NCBI GenBank assembly: GCA_964035545.1 | Contig: OZ037765.1 | Location: 13,574,698 to 13,634,697, forward strand | Origin: Bugula neritina | Lineage: Eukaryota > Bryozoa > Gymnolaemata > Cheilostomatida > Bugulidae | DNA: 60,000 bases | Direction of reading: 5' to 3' | Part shown: positions 46,792 through 58,844 of the stretch, piece by piece | Layout: each line of letters starts with the position of its first letter | How positions within the stretch are numbered: position 1 is the stretch's first letter | Program-made: the position numbers and the translations under genes | Notes under the pieces: model-generated | Database searches by the model: none | Told to the model about the DNA's origin: nothing | Seen by the model: the letters and a program-made list of their open reading frames with translations, nothing else

Positions 46792-49321
46792 TTAGCTTTC
46801 TGCTGGTCTGAAACAGACTGTGAATAAGCTTCTAATATTTGTAACTTTCTCAATGATAACATTTCTCATCCTTTTCCTCAAACAATGTGTAGTCATATCT
46901 TCTACTTGTGGATAATCAACTGTTATGATCTTCTCTTTTACTGGACTGAATGTTTGAGTTATCAATGCTTTACTCTTATTATCTAAAGAAAAGTTTTAGC
47001 AAGTCATGTATGCAACTGTAATATAATTTACCAGTCAAATATGATGACATTGTTTTTTATGTCATAAGGTGATACCTATACAAAGTTACGCAGTGCACCG
47101 TAATTTTTACATTTGGTATAGTTATATAAACAGCTCTAGAATGGACAAGATATTTTTGATACACCCACACACTCACGCACGCACAGTAGCATGTTGCTTC
47201 AAGTTCAATGAGATAACTCTCAACACAGGAAGCTGGGAACTAAATCAGTCTTATATATTCATATTATAACCAAAATACAATTGATTTGAGAACGCTCTAA
47301 TACAAGATTCAATAAAGGGTTTACAGAATATCACTTACCAACTTTGGAGTCAAACTCCGAAGCAACTTTTGAGTTGATGACATTATTGCTGTTATTCCCT
47401 CGGGTATGGTGATTGGTTGATGAGACAGACAGACCTTCGAAGTCAGCTATGTTGGCGATGTCAGAGTTATTATTGTTGACACCTACACAAATATACACAT
47501 ACATTTATATTATGAAGGTTAAGCATATTTCATGGTAACAAATTTACTCTGAAACAATATGTTGATATAATAAACACTTGAACACTTTTACTGTTATAAT
47601 AAGAAACCAGCAAAGCAAATATTATTTTTATATTTTTGTATTCACCAATGCTGTTATAAGTTGTCTCCTCTGCTACAATTGTTATGTCTGACTCTGAATC
47701 AAAGTCTCTCAAATCTCCCACATGAACAGCAACATAGTTGATACCATCTGCTATTATGGTCATGTCATCATCATCATGTTGTGTGCCAAAACTCAGATCT
47801 TCATATTGACTTTCTCTGTAAGAAAAATCGTTGTGAAATTATTTTATATATGATATAAATTTTATTATTTAACATAGTGATATTAATTTCTTGAATATAA
47901 TATATGATAAGTATGCAGATATTGGTAATGGTATCATATGTAATGTATACACTTTTTATGACAGAGTGTATCAACAAGTGATATCATTGAGACTGACATT
48001 ATGTAATGCAGAAAGCTTTCTCTAACATACTGATAATTTTAAATATTTCTAATAAAGCCAATGTTTTGCTGTTGGTTCTTTGAAACACTTATATTCAACA
48101 TAGATTTGTTGTTCCTTTTACAAATTGATCACATATTATATACTCTCTACTCTGGACTATCACTATTACTAGATGGAGATGTATTGATATACTGGAAATG
48201 TATAACTTACAGAAATATTGACAGAAAATCGCTATCTGTTGATGTTGAAGTTAACGAACAGCTAGAAACATGGCAACCACAATGAGAATCCATTATCTCA
48301 AGTAGATATTAGATTTAGTGAATATATTTTACAGTTTCTGGTATGAAGTTTGCAGTAACAGCTTTCTCAATCGCAAGTTGAAACAACAATGGCAGAGAAC
48401 ATTGCGTCAAAAGTTGATTGTTGGATGTTATGTAGAAATTCAAATAATTTAGCGAATTCTATATTTTGTACAAGAGTTATCCTACCTGATAAATAACCCG
48501 GTGCTGCCAGAGTCAAATGCCTTGAGTTCATTTAAATATCTATGTGAAATTGTCTCTCAGTTTCATAAAGTGCACTCTATATTATAATCAATATATATGT
48601 TGTAACACGCTTTTTAAAGATTCGAATTTTGTAGAATGTGAGATAATTGTAGAATGATAACATGAACTATTTTGTACATTTCAAGAGACAACACTGAACT
48701 CACAAGGTGTACCTCTAGTCAAGAACCAGCTTGAGTCATGCATCATTCTTACTGCAACAAAGGCCAACTGACTAGCAGGTCAAGTCTCTTACCCACCAAA
48801 CTAAACATAATGTACTGATGGCAACTCTACAAGGGAACGTTACCGTGCACCATTATAAATTTTTTGTCTACACTGACTCACCCTAGAGTAGAAATGGGCA
48901 TATCCAACACTTTAATAACTATGACTGAACCTAATCTACAACTCCTGTGTGACACCATGCATTGTATAGACTACATAATATTTTAGACTGTCAGTAAATC
49001 ACTATAGTTATTACTCATATCAGTAACAGATCTGTTATTTATACTTGTTATTACTCAACATGTTTTATATGAAATCAAACATGAAAATATAATTTCAGCA
49101 TTAACATTAGCATTAACATGTTGCAGCATTTTGCACAACTGAAGTTATGAAATTTACATTTATGCCAGATAGTTTACAAAAGATAGTCAAACAGAGGACA
49201 TAAATTCTCTAAATCCATAGGTTGACTCCAAAAATTTGCTTCTCTTCTTTAGACAAAAAGTAAAGTTACATGCCTCTACTAACTGCATATACATGTGTGC
49301 GTGCATGTATGCGCGTGTGCA

Positions 49322-49357
<36 letters not shown>

Positions 49358-49416
49358 TGTGTGTGGGTGCATGCTTCTGTGCATGCCTGCTCGTGGCTTG
49401 TGTGCATGTGCGTGGT

Positions 49417-49448
<32 letters not shown>

Positions 49449-49891
49449 TGCGTGTGCGTGTGTGTGTGTGTGTGGGTGTATGCTTGTGTGCATGCCTGCC
49501 TACATTGTTGATTTTGCAAGCATAAAATCTTGTTTTTATATCAAAGAAATCTATAAGGAATGCTGATAATAATTTTGTGTAAAGTAAAACTTTAATGAAT
49601 TATTAACAAATTTTTTGTTGGCTTTGCCAGCAGATAAGATTTTTTACGTTTATAAAGAAATTTATAAGAAATGCTAGGAGTCATAATGACCAATAACTGT
49701 TAAATATAATATACTGCTGTCTTTTAATTGTTTCATGCTTAACATTTTATTACCTTCATTATAGACATCACTAAAGACAGAATTTGTAAAAAATGTGAAT
49801 AGAAAACAATGTGGAAATCATATGGAACAGAAATGTGCTTACCAAATGAAATGACGATGATGGCAGTTATCAACAGTGCGAGAAACTTCAT
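46792..49891 (-). CDS. Novel secreted protein family, copy C (complete)
   Basis: Seven exons match copy A: 49843-49891, 48882-48924, 48486-48539, 48211-48261, 47646-47815, 47339-47482 and 46792-46982, giving 233 residues. The signal peptide reads [16 protein letters not shown], one codon shorter than in copy A, so the indel keeps the frame. Exon 5 encodes GINYVAVHVGDLRDFDSESD, with His for the Asp of copy A. The protein ends AES and TAA. All splice dinucleotides are GT..AG. As in A, exon 2 uses a weak acceptor. The in-frame indel and absence of stops in all seven exons support a working gene, although recent duplication alone could also explain this. Function unknown; a secreted or extracellular role is inferred from the signal peptide. 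Confidence 0.65.
49290..49498. repeat. GTGC/GT compound microsatellite, copy C
   Basis: Same position between exons 1 and 2 as in copy A, with different run lengths. Both-strand open frames across it are artefacts. Confidence 0.95.
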
Positions 49892-50820
49892 ATTGAGTCT
49901 GTGGTCTACAAGTATTAGGCACACTATAGATTTTTTTCTAAAAACCTGCAGAAATGTTTCAAAAATAAACAAAAGTAAGTTTATGTAACTCGTATTATAA
50001 AAAGGAGAGGATGGGGCTAGTTGAACATGAACAAAAAATTGCACTTTCGATCATAGATATTGAAGAAATTTATTGCAAATCTAAAGACCAGTAACATGAA
50101 AATTAGTCTGATGGTTATGTATTTGTCCAATACGACTAGATACATAAACATTTTATTTACTATGATAAAGCCAATTTTTGCCCATAAGTCTTTTTTGCAC
50201 AATGGGTCACAATAGGGGGCAAGTCGAGCCGACCTGTGGGAAAGTTAAACCAGTGCCATTTATGTTATAATATAAATGTGCTGAAAAATGATTTACTGTA
50301 AAAATGAAGAGTAAAAAACATAAAATAACAAAAAAGCATTGGCAGAAACAAATAACCGAAGCACTTGATGTGATTTGTCATTGAAGCCATTTAACATCTC
50401 AAATATAGGATATGCAGAAGACACTTTAAAACCCAAGCAGCAGTAACAGAATATAATAGAGATAATTTCGACAATACATGCCTAAATTTCTTTGAATGGG
50501 CTAATAAAATTCAAAAAACGAGACGCATTTTTATTTGCAAAAATAAATTTTCAACTTAATTTTCAATTTTCACACTTTTTGTGCAAAAAATGTGAAAAAT
50601 ATCAGCTCACCTAAAATATTCTGATTTGATTTCATATATTACAAGGCGTCTGGTAGTTCACGTAAATAGCTCTTAAGTAAAGGAGGTAAAATATTGTAAT
50701 GATTAAAAAAGTTAGAGCATGAGTTTCAACTTGTCCAGTGGCTCAACCAGCCTTTCTCTGCCCCTACACCATAACCACAAATTTAAGTTAGATTTATTTA
50801 AATATACAAATAAATATATA

Positions 50821-52132
50821 GGGGTAACGGGGGCACAATGGTCATAGGGGTACAAAAAGCCGGTCAAATTGTGAGAAAACTTATTGACTTAGAGTGGTGA
50901 TTTTTTTTAATAAAAGGTATTGGCATAATTTTTCAGTCATTGTAGTTTCAACACTTGGGAAGCATACATGTTGAAGAGGCGAGTAAAAAACTGTTTTTAC
51001 CTACTTTAGGAAATTTTTAAGATTTAGTTAAAGCTTTATAACTTTTTAAACTCAAAGGTGAGAAGCCTAGATTTTACTGATATTGTTGCCATTGCTTGTC
51101 TCTACATTGCTTAACTAGTATAACAACAAACTCTAAAATAAATTTTCCTTGAGCCACATTTTTTTTCAACTTGGCCACACTGGGCACAATGGGCCACGAT
51201 GACCGGGGCACAATGGGCCACCTGATTTTTGCACCCTGATCACTGTTATAAATTTGTTTGCCCAAAGAGTTAGATGAAATGTTAATAAAATCTATAGATA
51301 TAGCTATTTCTGACCTTTTTGTAAAATATCAAAGATATCATGGTAAGACTACCAAACTACAAGGTGAAGCTCCCCTTATAGGTCTATATAAATTTGGTGA
51401 GGCTATGGCTTTGCCATTTTATACATTATACAAAATACTCTGCTGTTGCTACTAATGGATAGTCATGATATTTATTATACATTATATCATTGAGGGATTA
51501 TGCATGTATTTGACTAAAATAAATTCTGATTTGCACATTTTCTCCCCCCCTCCCCTTCCGCATTCCAGTCACAAACCTCAGCCATGCACCTTAGCTACAG
51601 TTCATAGGAAAAAGTCCACTTGGAATTTTGTAGTGCATGTTAATAAAGCTTTTTCCGATGAAAGCTCCTGTGAAGTGGAAATAGAAAAAACAATTTTAGT
51701 CCTTAACAGTAATGAAAATGATACCGTAGAAATGAGTGATGTGCGTTTGATTTTGCCTCCCCTTGTTATCTGTGGTGGTACAAACTGTACAGCTAAAACA
51801 TGATTTTTGCTGTAGATCTGAAAGAGTATTTTGATTTATTTGTGTATATTAATTAAATTAAGATTAGATGCAACTAAATCAACAAATTTTCAATATATTT
51901 GTTGTGTCCCACTCAGCGGCCCATTGTACTCCGGTATTGGGGCACAACGAGCCGATTTTTTAGTCATGAAAATTTCATTATTCTGAAAGTTGTGAGAAAG
52001 ATAGAAACAACAAACTGATGTAATAGACAACAGATGCAGCATTTAGACTAGATATTATTGAACTAGTAGCCTGAAAAACAGACGAATGATAGTAAAAACT
52101 CAAAAATCGGCCCGTTGTGCCCCCGTTACCCC
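50821..52132. mobile_element. TA-flanked inverted-repeat DNA transposon, copy 2
   Basis: The 1,312-bp counterpart of the element at 32,538. Left end GGGGTAACGGGGGCACAATG and right end GTTGTGCCCCCGTTACCCC are nearly perfect inverted repeats flanked by TA. The same position relative to copy C as copy 1 has to copy A shows that it was duplicated with the block rather than inserted twice. A plus-strand remnant (about 51,590-51,800) reads SDESSCEVEIEKTILVLNS and then LPPLVICGGTN, resembling the tail of a pogo-type transposase. Confidence 0.72.
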
Positions 52133-52910
52133 TACTAATGAAACAGTTTTAGTAAATTAGAAATTAGAAATGTCAGCAAAAAATACAATCAGTTTCTTTC
52201 CTGGTTTAAGTTAAATAGTGCATATATGCTATTATAAAGAGGATACCTATATAATGTATATATGTAATAAGATGTATAAATAAGGATGCATGTAACTGCT
52301 GTTTATATAATATTTTCTTGCTCCCAGCATTTATCTTATTGGTTGAAAACCTAACCAACTTCAAGGAATATTCAAACAAAAAAGCAAGACATAAGTTTGG
52401 GTCTTAATTATTAGACATACAATATATATAGCTAAATAGAGGTGAAGTTATGAACTGGAACTTGAAAATATGTAAACAAACATGCAAACACACAAACAGA
52501 ATTGATTTATGGAAAGTACTAGGACACATTTTGTTTACACCAAATTCAAAGGGTTTTAACTTTGACTATATTTAAAGAATAACATGCCACTACTATAATA
52601 TATAATTTCACTCATTGTTTCTGAAACTTTAGTTTATACATAAAAATTAAATTTACACATTCTTCACCATATATCGTACATTAAGATATAAGCGGATATA
52701 CAAAGCTATACCTGAATAGAGGTAAAAATAATTATACATTTTGCTGCTGCTAATACAATACAATACATTGGTCTGCAAATAAACCAAAATATCTTGTGTA
52801 AATGAAATTTATGAGAAATTTTCTCAGTGATCTAAAAATATTGCAATGGCTCATAAGGTAAGCTTATTAGACAAGCAAAGAATTAATAATCAGTTTTTAA
52901 TTGCATACAT
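52133..52910. other. AT-rich linker within the duplication
   Basis: The left half is unique; the right half (about 52,475-52,910) repeats 43,325-43,760. No supported gene. Confidence 0.5.
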
Positions 52911-53780
52911 ACTGAATAATCTCTGAAGTTTTTAGAAAATTAAAGTTAGTAAAAAGGTGGTATATTTATGTATATACTGATTCTAAAAATAGTAGGTATT
53001 GTGATGAATAGTTTTATTGTAACTTCAAGTCTACTTGGCTTAACAACTCTGTATGAATTAAAGTCTTAAATAACTTAGTGCATGAAAACTTTATTGTGCT
53101 GTAAAACAATCTGATAATAAGGTGTTAGAGAAGCTCTGAATATCTGTGTGATTTTAAAATGTATCATTGATTTTGAGTAAAACCTAATTTATGTAAAGCA
53201 GATATTATATAATATTTAGTTTGTCCACTGATGCAATCAGGATGAAAATTCATTCACTCAAATGAGTGGCTTTTCTAGTGAAGCTCTCAAACTATTCAAG
53301 GTAAACATTGTTTTAAAACAGTTTAAATTGCCTAAAATTTTAACAAGACTTCGAACTATTAGAATGCTTGTCTGCTGTTATTAGTTTGCCTATCATTTGC
53401 CTGTTGAATTTTGCATATCCGTGACTGTCAACAGATTGAAATAAATTGGTTAGCTTTCATTTATATTGAAAGCATGCATGGTTCACATTTAATTATAAAA
53501 CGTTTCTGAATACAAAGACTGAAATTTTATTTTCTAGAAACCGATTGGTTTTTGTTATAACGTGCAATTTTTATGAACATACTTGTATAACTTTTTATTT
53601 TTATTCACCAACTTTATACATTTGATGCCTTTTTTCAATACACATATATAACTAACTCTACCATATCTGCACTGCTTTATTATTGCATGGCAGGATATTG
53701 TCAGTCATCTAGAATACAAAGAAACTAGAGAGCAGAAATGTGCCCTTTTCTAGCAATAGAATCATATCAGCATTATATTC
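52911..53780. repeat. Segmental-duplication block, third partial copy
   Basis: Collinear with 43,770-44,640. Similarity stops abruptly at about 53,780 (after CAGCATTATATTC), next to the inverted copy D. Confidence 0.7.
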
Positions 53781-54083
53781 TTAACAAAGTGTCCAAATTC
53801 TGATTATAATGTAGGAGAGAGAATGATGCCTATAGTTAAACCACATGCTTTACTTTTTTTGTTTTAATCCTACATTACTTTACCTCTTTTAAATACAATT
53901 TTCTAAGTAAACTAACGGATGTTTAGATTTTGAGCTGTATAGGTTATTAAGTAAGCAGAATTTTCTTGCTTAGAAATGAGCTGACTAAAGATCCATTCTT
54001 TCATTGAAAATTTGCAATACTTCCAAAAACATGTATTGTCAACATCAGTTTACAGTTGACCTAAGGATGCAGAGACTCAGGAA

Positions 54084-54212
54084 ACACACACACACGCGCA
54101 CACACGCACACACGCACACACGCACACACACACGGACGCATGCATGCACACACACACACACGCACGCACGCACGCACGCACGCTTGCATGCACACGCGCA
54201 CGCGCATGCACA
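54084..54212. repeat. CA/GCAC microsatellite, inverted copy D
   Basis: Reverse-complement counterpart of the GTGC microsatellite of copies A-C, in the same relative place upstream of exon 2. It is more impure than the others. Confidence 0.93.
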
Positions 54213-54371
54213 TGTTTTATTTTACACAAAACATTTTGAGTAGTAACAAATATAAATAATAGATCTATTACTGATATGAGTAATTACTATATAAATTTAC
54301 TGACAGTCTAAAATATTATGTAGTTTATACAATGCATAGTGCGTCATACAGGAGTTGTAGATTATGTTCAG

Positions 54372-56454
54372 TCATAGCTATTACAGTGTTGGATATGCCC
54401 ATTTCTACTCTAGGGTGAGTCATATATACCGGTTATAATGTAGAGGGCATTTTATGAAACTGACAGACAATTTCACATAGATATTTAAGTGAACTCCAGT
54501 CATTTGACTCTGGCAGCACCGGGTTATTAATCAAGTAGGATAACTTCAGTACAAAATATAGAATTTGCTAAATTATTTAAAATTCTACATAACATCCAAC
54601 AATCAACTTTTGACGCAATGTCTTCGGTCATTGTTGTTTCAACTTGCGATTGAGAAAGCTGTTACTGCAAACTTCATATCAGAAACTGTAAAATATATTC
54701 AATAAATCTAATATCTACTTGAGATGATGGATTCTAATTGTGTTTGTCATGTTTCTAGCTCTGCACTCACTTCAACCTCAACAGAGAGTGAGATACTGTC
54801 AATCTTTCTGTAAGTTATACATTTCCAGTATATTATTACATCTTTATTTAGTAATAGTGATAATCCACAGAGTAGAGAGTATAATATGTGATCAATCTGT
54901 AAGTTGAACAACTAATTTAAATTGAGTATAAATGTTTCAAAGAACCAACAGCAATATTATCTTTAATATTCATCATTGTAAAAATATTTAAAATACTGAG
55001 TATGTTAGAGAAAGCTTTCTGCATGACACAATGTCAGCCTCAATGATATCATTTATGTATACATTATGTTATCAAATATGTATGCATAATACCCTTACCA
55101 ATGTCTACATAGTTATTATATCATATTCAAGAAATAATTATATTACTATATTGTATAATAATATAAATTCTAAAACAATAACTTTGCAAACTTAAATTTT
55201 TTCAGGGAAAGTCAATATGGAAATCTGAGCTTTGACACACAACATGATGATGATGACATGACCATAATAGCAGATGGTATCAACTACGTTGCTGTTGATG
55301 GTAAATTACAAATATATTAGTTACAATCTGTTTCAAGCATACATTACACCAGAAATAACTTGTTACTTTAGTTTTCCTGGCAGTTCCTATTGAGAATACA
55401 ACTTCAATTATAACATGCAGTGATTCAAATAACAGTTTGAAGGTTACCTTTGCTTTGACAGTTGCTACAAAAATTATTAATAGTATTCATAATGCATATA
55501 ATTTGAGACTATAAAATATGTTGTAGATGTGGGAGATTTGAGAGACTTTGATTCAGAGTCAGACATAACAATTGTAGCAGAGGAGACAACTTATAGCAGC
55601 ATTGGTGAATACAAAAATATAAAAATAATATTTGCTTTGCTGGTTTCTTATTATAACAGTAAAAATGTTCAAGTGTTTATTATATCAACATATTGTTTCA
55701 GAGTAGATTTGTTACCATGAAATATTCTTAACTTTCATGATATAAATGTATGTGTATATTTGTGTAGGTGTCAACAATAATAACTCTGACATTGCCAACA
55801 TAGCTGACTTTGAAGGTCTGTCTGTCCCATCAACCAATCACCATACCCGAGGGAATAACAGCAACAATGTCATCAACTCAAAAGTTGCTTCGGAGTTTGA
55901 CTCTAAATTTGGTAAGTGATATTCTGTAAACCCTTAATTGAATCTTGTATTATAACATTCTCAAATAAAATATATTTTGGTTATAATATAAATATAAAAG
56001 ACTGATTTGGTTCCCAACTTCCTGTATTGAGAATTATCTCATCAACTTGAAGCAACATGCTACTGTGCGTGCGTGCGTGTGTGAGTGTATCAAAAATATC
56101 TTGTCCATTCTAGAGCTGTTTTATATAACTATACCGAATGTAAAAATTACGTTGCACTGGTTAACTTTGTATAGGTATTACCTTATGACATAAAAAACAA
56201 TGTCATCATATTTGACTGGTAAATTATATTACAGTTGCATACATGACTTGCTAATATATTTAGATAATGAGAGCAAAGCATTGATTACTCAAACATTCAG
56301 CCCAGTAAAAGAGAAGATCATAACAGTTGATTATCCACAAGTAGAAGATATGACTACACATTGTTTGAGGAAAAGAATGAGAAATGCTATCATTGAGAAA
56401 GTTACAAATATTAGAAGCTTATTCACAGTCTGTTTCAGACCAGCAGAAAGCTGA
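54372..56454 (+). pseudogene. Novel secreted protein family, inverted copy D
   Basis: Plus-strand exons: 54372-54414, 54481-54534, 54759-54809, 55206-55300, 55527-55604, 55768-55911 and 56264-56454. They match exons 2-7 of copies A-C, except that exon 5 is split by a 226-bp GT..AG intron (55301-55526). The joined frame is open to a TGA, reading [12 protein letters not shown] across the extra junction where copies A-C have [11 protein letters not shown]. Exon 4 encodes SALTSTSTESEIL. No signal-peptide exon is found upstream: sequence left of the microsatellite (before 54,084) does not match copies A or C. It may be truncated or use an undetected first exon. It is the most diverged copy and is in opposite orientation to the others. 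Confidence 0.58.
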
Positions 56455-57980
56455 GAAAGAATAGAACTGAGAACAGATGTCTATTTATCAACTGCTAAAT
56501 ATTCTCTGTTTAGTTTATATTACATATCAGGATCATCATTTAAAAATGCTATAGAGAACAATGTTATACACTATTATAGTTATTGTATGTATTGTATTGA
56601 ATTTATATTTACTATTTAAAAAGCAGTTAATAGTTGGAATAATAGTTGATGTATAAACTGTGTTTATCAAGATATAATCCATATTCTGTTAGATTATGTA
56701 AAAGTGCTTCTTATAGTTATATTATTTTAATAAATATAATGGCACATCTTCAATTCACATAATGCATTTCATTCACCTCCTATATACTTATTAACATCTC
56801 TTGCTTGCAGATAGAATGAACATTATTTTTATAAATATAACTTACATATTTTCATAGTATATTTGCCATAAATGCTATATAATATTCTACACACTTTATT
56901 CTTGTACATAAACAACTTCTTCATCACAGCTTTCACTCACGCAAACAATTGATAATTGTTTCTGTTTTCACTAAGATAATTTAATATATTATTACAAACA
57001 ATTCATAATACATGTAACATTTATAATAAGTGTAAATACAATTTTTATTTTAAGTGTTTCATTTCTGTAACCTTTTGTTTGTATAAATAGATTTTAGATA
57101 TAAATAATTCAGAGTTACCTGAATTCATTTACTGAATATAATCTGCAAAGCGAAACACACATTCTCAATTTGTATAATCATATATAACATTTTAGTCTAT
57201 TAGGTAAAGTTACATGCAGGTATACATAAGTTTTACATGGGTATGCTATATTGCTATGTTTTATACAATTATCATATATTATTTATATAAGGCATACGTG
57301 TCTAGTCAAAGCTATTTTATTGGTTACATATTTATGTTTCAGTAACAGCGCAGCTATGATACTTTGGTTATATTTATCTGTAACATCAGGAATATGGTCC
57401 CAACATTTTTCAATGTTGTTAGAATTTCTCCGAAGTTTTGACATGATGTTTATAATATAGACAACCCATGTTTCATACCCATATTATAGTAAGGTAGTCA
57501 ATAATATGCAGCTCTGTGAAGGTCTCACTTACTCTCTAACATACAATTGTCAAACACTACTTACAAGCTTACATGTATAGAGCCCCAGGTCATATTATTA
57601 TATATCATTATTAATTAACAAATTCTTGCAATATCAGGTAGTCACAGGTAATAGGGCTTTGAGTATTTCAAAATCGTTTGTATACTTTTTACTAAACTAA
57701 ACCATTTGCATGCAACCCATTACTTCACATTGTTATACTATTATTATAATTTACTACTCAGCAGTACGTTATAATAGCACACAGAGAAGTATTGTACTTA
57801 GAGCTTATGACTTCAAATTTTAGACCCTACTAAGTATATTAGATGATGGTTAAATGATACTGCTTCTTTATATGATACATTTGTTACCTGATAGGAGTTG
57901 TCTACCTAGATGAACATTATAGTGCTTCATGACCTGATTTACAATTAAATTGAGGTACAATCTCCATTATTGTTCAACTT
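56455..57980. other. Spacer right of copy D
   Basis: The first part (to about 56,920) is the reverse complement of DNA downstream of exon 7 in copies A-C (for example TTAACATCTCTTGCTTGCA near 56,792). Beyond that I see nothing but AT-rich single-copy DNA. Confidence 0.5.
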
Positions 57981-58054
57981 ATGTGTGTGTGTGTGTGTGT
58001 GCGCGCGTGTGCGTGCGTGTGCATGCGTGTGCATGCGTGTGCGTGTGTGTGTGT
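57981..58054. repeat. GT/GCGT microsatellite
   Basis: GT run passing into GTGC- and GCAT-containing units, in intergenic DNA. Confidence 0.93.
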
Positions 58055-58844
58055 AGAATATTATCATGGAAAATGTTTATGTGCTAAAACTATATGTTCA
58101 TGGAACACTAAAGCTATATCCTGGTATGCACTACGTCTATAAGTTAATGTGATATAAAGAGGGGTTCTGCTTTAACAGCTGTTTTTCACCTCCAGAGTTT
58201 TTCTACAAAAAGACCTGTATAAAGAATTGCCACTATTGTAGTGATCTAACATTGTTTACTTGCTGCGATTAGGACAATAGCTAACATGGCTGATGAAATT
58301 CCTTTAGACTTTTAGTAACTATAATATGGCGAAGTGTAGTCTACAACATGTTTAGTGCAGGGTATGAACGGCAAACTATAATTGTATTGTATGTCAGCTA
58401 CAATGAAAATGAATAGCCTCATTTACTTAGTTGAATATTGAAAAACGTCGAAAGCTGTGGATTTATTTGCATTCTACAAAAATATAAATTTAATACAAAA
58501 TAATTACAACTCTAATAAAATAATTACTCATTTATATTATATTTATATTATTCTTGATACCTTTAAAGTAGTTCGAATTAATAAAAATATTTCAACACCA
58601 AAAACCTGGCTAAGTAAGCCCCAAGTCATCGAATCAAGATGGTTAATTTTTTCAATAACCAAAATAGGTTAATCTGTGTAAAAACATTCATGATACCATA
58701 GGGCTAGTTAATATGCACAATAATAGTAACCTACATTGACAGGAGCTTACTTAACCACTTGCAAACACCATCTTTTTTGCAAATATAATTTTATAATACT
58801 ACAAAAACATAGCAAGGACTTTGAATCAGTCTATGTTTCAGTTG
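58055..58844. other. Intergenic or 3' UTR region
   Basis: AT-rich with no supported exon. It may include the 3' UTR of the minus-strand gene that follows, but I could not choose a poly(A) site. Confidence 0.4.
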
